From positions 1 through 62,982 of the forward strand of contig NZ_JADKYS010000009.1 in the NCBI RefSeq assembly GCF_015354345.1: DNA of 62,982 nt, read 5' to 3'. This stretch comes from Methylophilus sp. 14. Lineage in GTDB: Bacteria > Pseudomonadota > Gammaproteobacteria > Burkholderiales > Methylophilaceae. Under the pieces are notes generated by a model. It did not search any database and was not told the DNA's origin. It saw only the letters and a list, made by a program, of their open reading frames with translations. Positions within the stretch are counted from its first letter, which is position 1, and each line of letters starts with the position of its first letter. The position numbers were made by a program, and so were the translations under genes. Shown here piece after piece: positions 62,451 through 62,982 of this stretch.

Positions 62451-62905
62451 TAAAACCAACGATCCTCAATAAATATTGCTACGTTAATTATTGATTTCAA
62501 ATATGCAAAATATCGGCAATTGATGCAGTCTCATAGCACTATAGGTACATATGCCGTCCATCAAAGCTGCTACCATCAAATAGCAAAGCTACTTAGAGGA
62601 ATATATTTGCTTATAAAAAGGCAACATACGTTTAGGGCAAAAGCTGCAGCCATACCCATAATACAAACAGGGAATTGTATTCCTCTCCTTAAATTTGACT
62701 AGACGAGTGCGTCTATTTTTAGTTACAGCATTTGTCCTACAAGCGTTGGGGAATAAATACCTGCCTATCATCACCTTGCAAATTGAGCCAAGATTTAGAG
62801 GCATATGATTCTCATCAAAGCGTTTATTTAAATTAGCGCTTATATTATGAGCCGTCAATTTAATATCATTATTAGTCGATATAAGTTTTACCGTATGACA
62901 AACCT
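62451..62905. other. AT-rich intergenic region without gene
   Basis: About 455 bases between the sensor gene and the right IS3 end. It probably contains the sensor promoter. Frames here (for example 62589-62858) have no ribosome binding site or coding character that I can support. I see no RNA gene or repeat. Confidence 0.55.
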
Positions 62906-62982
62906 TGAATCGACCCGGCTAGCCTAGATATTTTCGAGCCTCTCGAAATACCGCCGTTCAAACTCTGCGGGAGCGAGTTGAT
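62906..62982 (-). mobile_element. IS3-family element, 3' terminal part
   Basis: The terminal inverted repeat TGAATCGACCCGGCT begins at 62906 and agrees with the repeat at the left window end in 20 of the first 25 positions. It is followed by the end of orfB. The rest of the element lies beyond the window. It has the same orientation as the copy at 1-113, so the two are direct copies flanking about 62.8 kb. Confidence 0.85.
62924..62982 (-). CDS. IS3-family transposase OrfB, C-terminal fragment
   Basis: The minus strand reads QLAPAEFERRYFERLENI and a TAG stop at 62924. This is the usual C-terminus of IS3-family OrfB (S/A-P-A-E-F-E-R-R-Y-F-E-R-L). The integrase core with its DDE residues would be to the right, outside the window. 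Confidence 0.85.
   Translation of the reverse strand, partial: QLAPAEFERRYFERLENI

Noticed and set aside
62589-62858. 89-codon minus-strand frame before the right IS3 end
   Set aside because: AT-rich, no ribosome binding site, low-quality composition and no recognisable motif.
1-62982. Composite transposon of 62.8 kb bounded by the two IS3 copies
   Set aside because: Content is mostly housekeeping (nrd, metE, nas), outer IS ends and target duplications are not visible, and a contig break at a repeat explains the ends as well.
1-62982. CRISPR arrays, tRNA or rRNA genes
   Set aside because: I saw no regularly spaced repeats and no tRNA or rRNA signatures on either strand.

Overview
The window looks like a chromosomal stretch of a Gram-negative betaproteobacterium, most likely a methylotroph of the Methylophilaceae. 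That placement is inferred from gene content and protein style (E. coli-like class Ia ribonucleotide reductase, nitrate reductase fused to a flavoprotein, PEP-CTERM protein, several TonB receptors) and was not checked against any database. Both ends lie in IS3-family DNA: a transposase start (orfA) at bases 1-50 and a transposase end (orfB) at 62924-62982, each with its terminal inverted repeat. The window is therefore bounded by two copies of one IS in direct orientation, which is also how a contig broken at a repeat would look.

Layout. 1-2250: an IS-truncated Cap4/DUF4297-like nuclease fragment, an orphan antitoxin and a VapBC-type pair. 2278-6713: class Ia ribonucleotide reductase operon (nrdA, nrdB, 2Fe-2S ferredoxin) read leftward behind a cobalamin riboswitch, with a long imperfect palindrome between nrdA and nrdB. 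6966-17476: a FadL-type porin, then a leftward iron-uptake block of two sigma/anti-sigma pairs, two STN-type TonB receptors and a PepSY membrane protein, with a Fur-box-like site at its head. 17580-20861: metE and divergent metR. 20957-27004: a mixed accessory stretch with a PEP-CTERM protein, a YidD paralogue with a Cys-rich tail, hflX, a RAYT transposase with REP elements, a DUF2726 protein, a MazE/PIN toxin-antitoxin pair and an ORF ending in an attC-like element. 27164-41487: two complete RND efflux systems in opposite orientation around a TetR regulator and a Kef/YbaL-type antiporter.

41615-59335 is a full nitrate assimilation region: the antiterminator NasR, ABC nitrate transporter (NrtA, NrtB, ATPase), a porin, siroheme-forming methyltransferase, a NarK/NasA-type permease, a PP2C phosphatase-Ser/Thr kinase fusion, NirB, NirD and a nitrate reductase fused to a CysJ-like flavoprotein. 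Two leaders (before nrtA and before nirB) each carry a sigma-54 promoter, a small hairpin with an A1/G4 hexaloop and an overlapping strong terminator. This is the layout expected for ANTAR antitermination, so one NasR could gate both operons under nitrogen control.

59431-60760 is an IS256-family element without a visible target duplication. It has cut a MHYT-PAS sensor gene on its right and possibly a small ORF on its left, which suggests an IS-linked deletion. The last 450 bases before the right IS hold no supported gene.

The strongest leads are the B12 riboswitch on class Ia RNR, the paired sigma-54/ANTAR leaders, the nitrate reductase-flavoprotein fusion with an internal ribosome binding site at its seam, the RAYT flanked by inverted REPs, and the attC-like cassette end.
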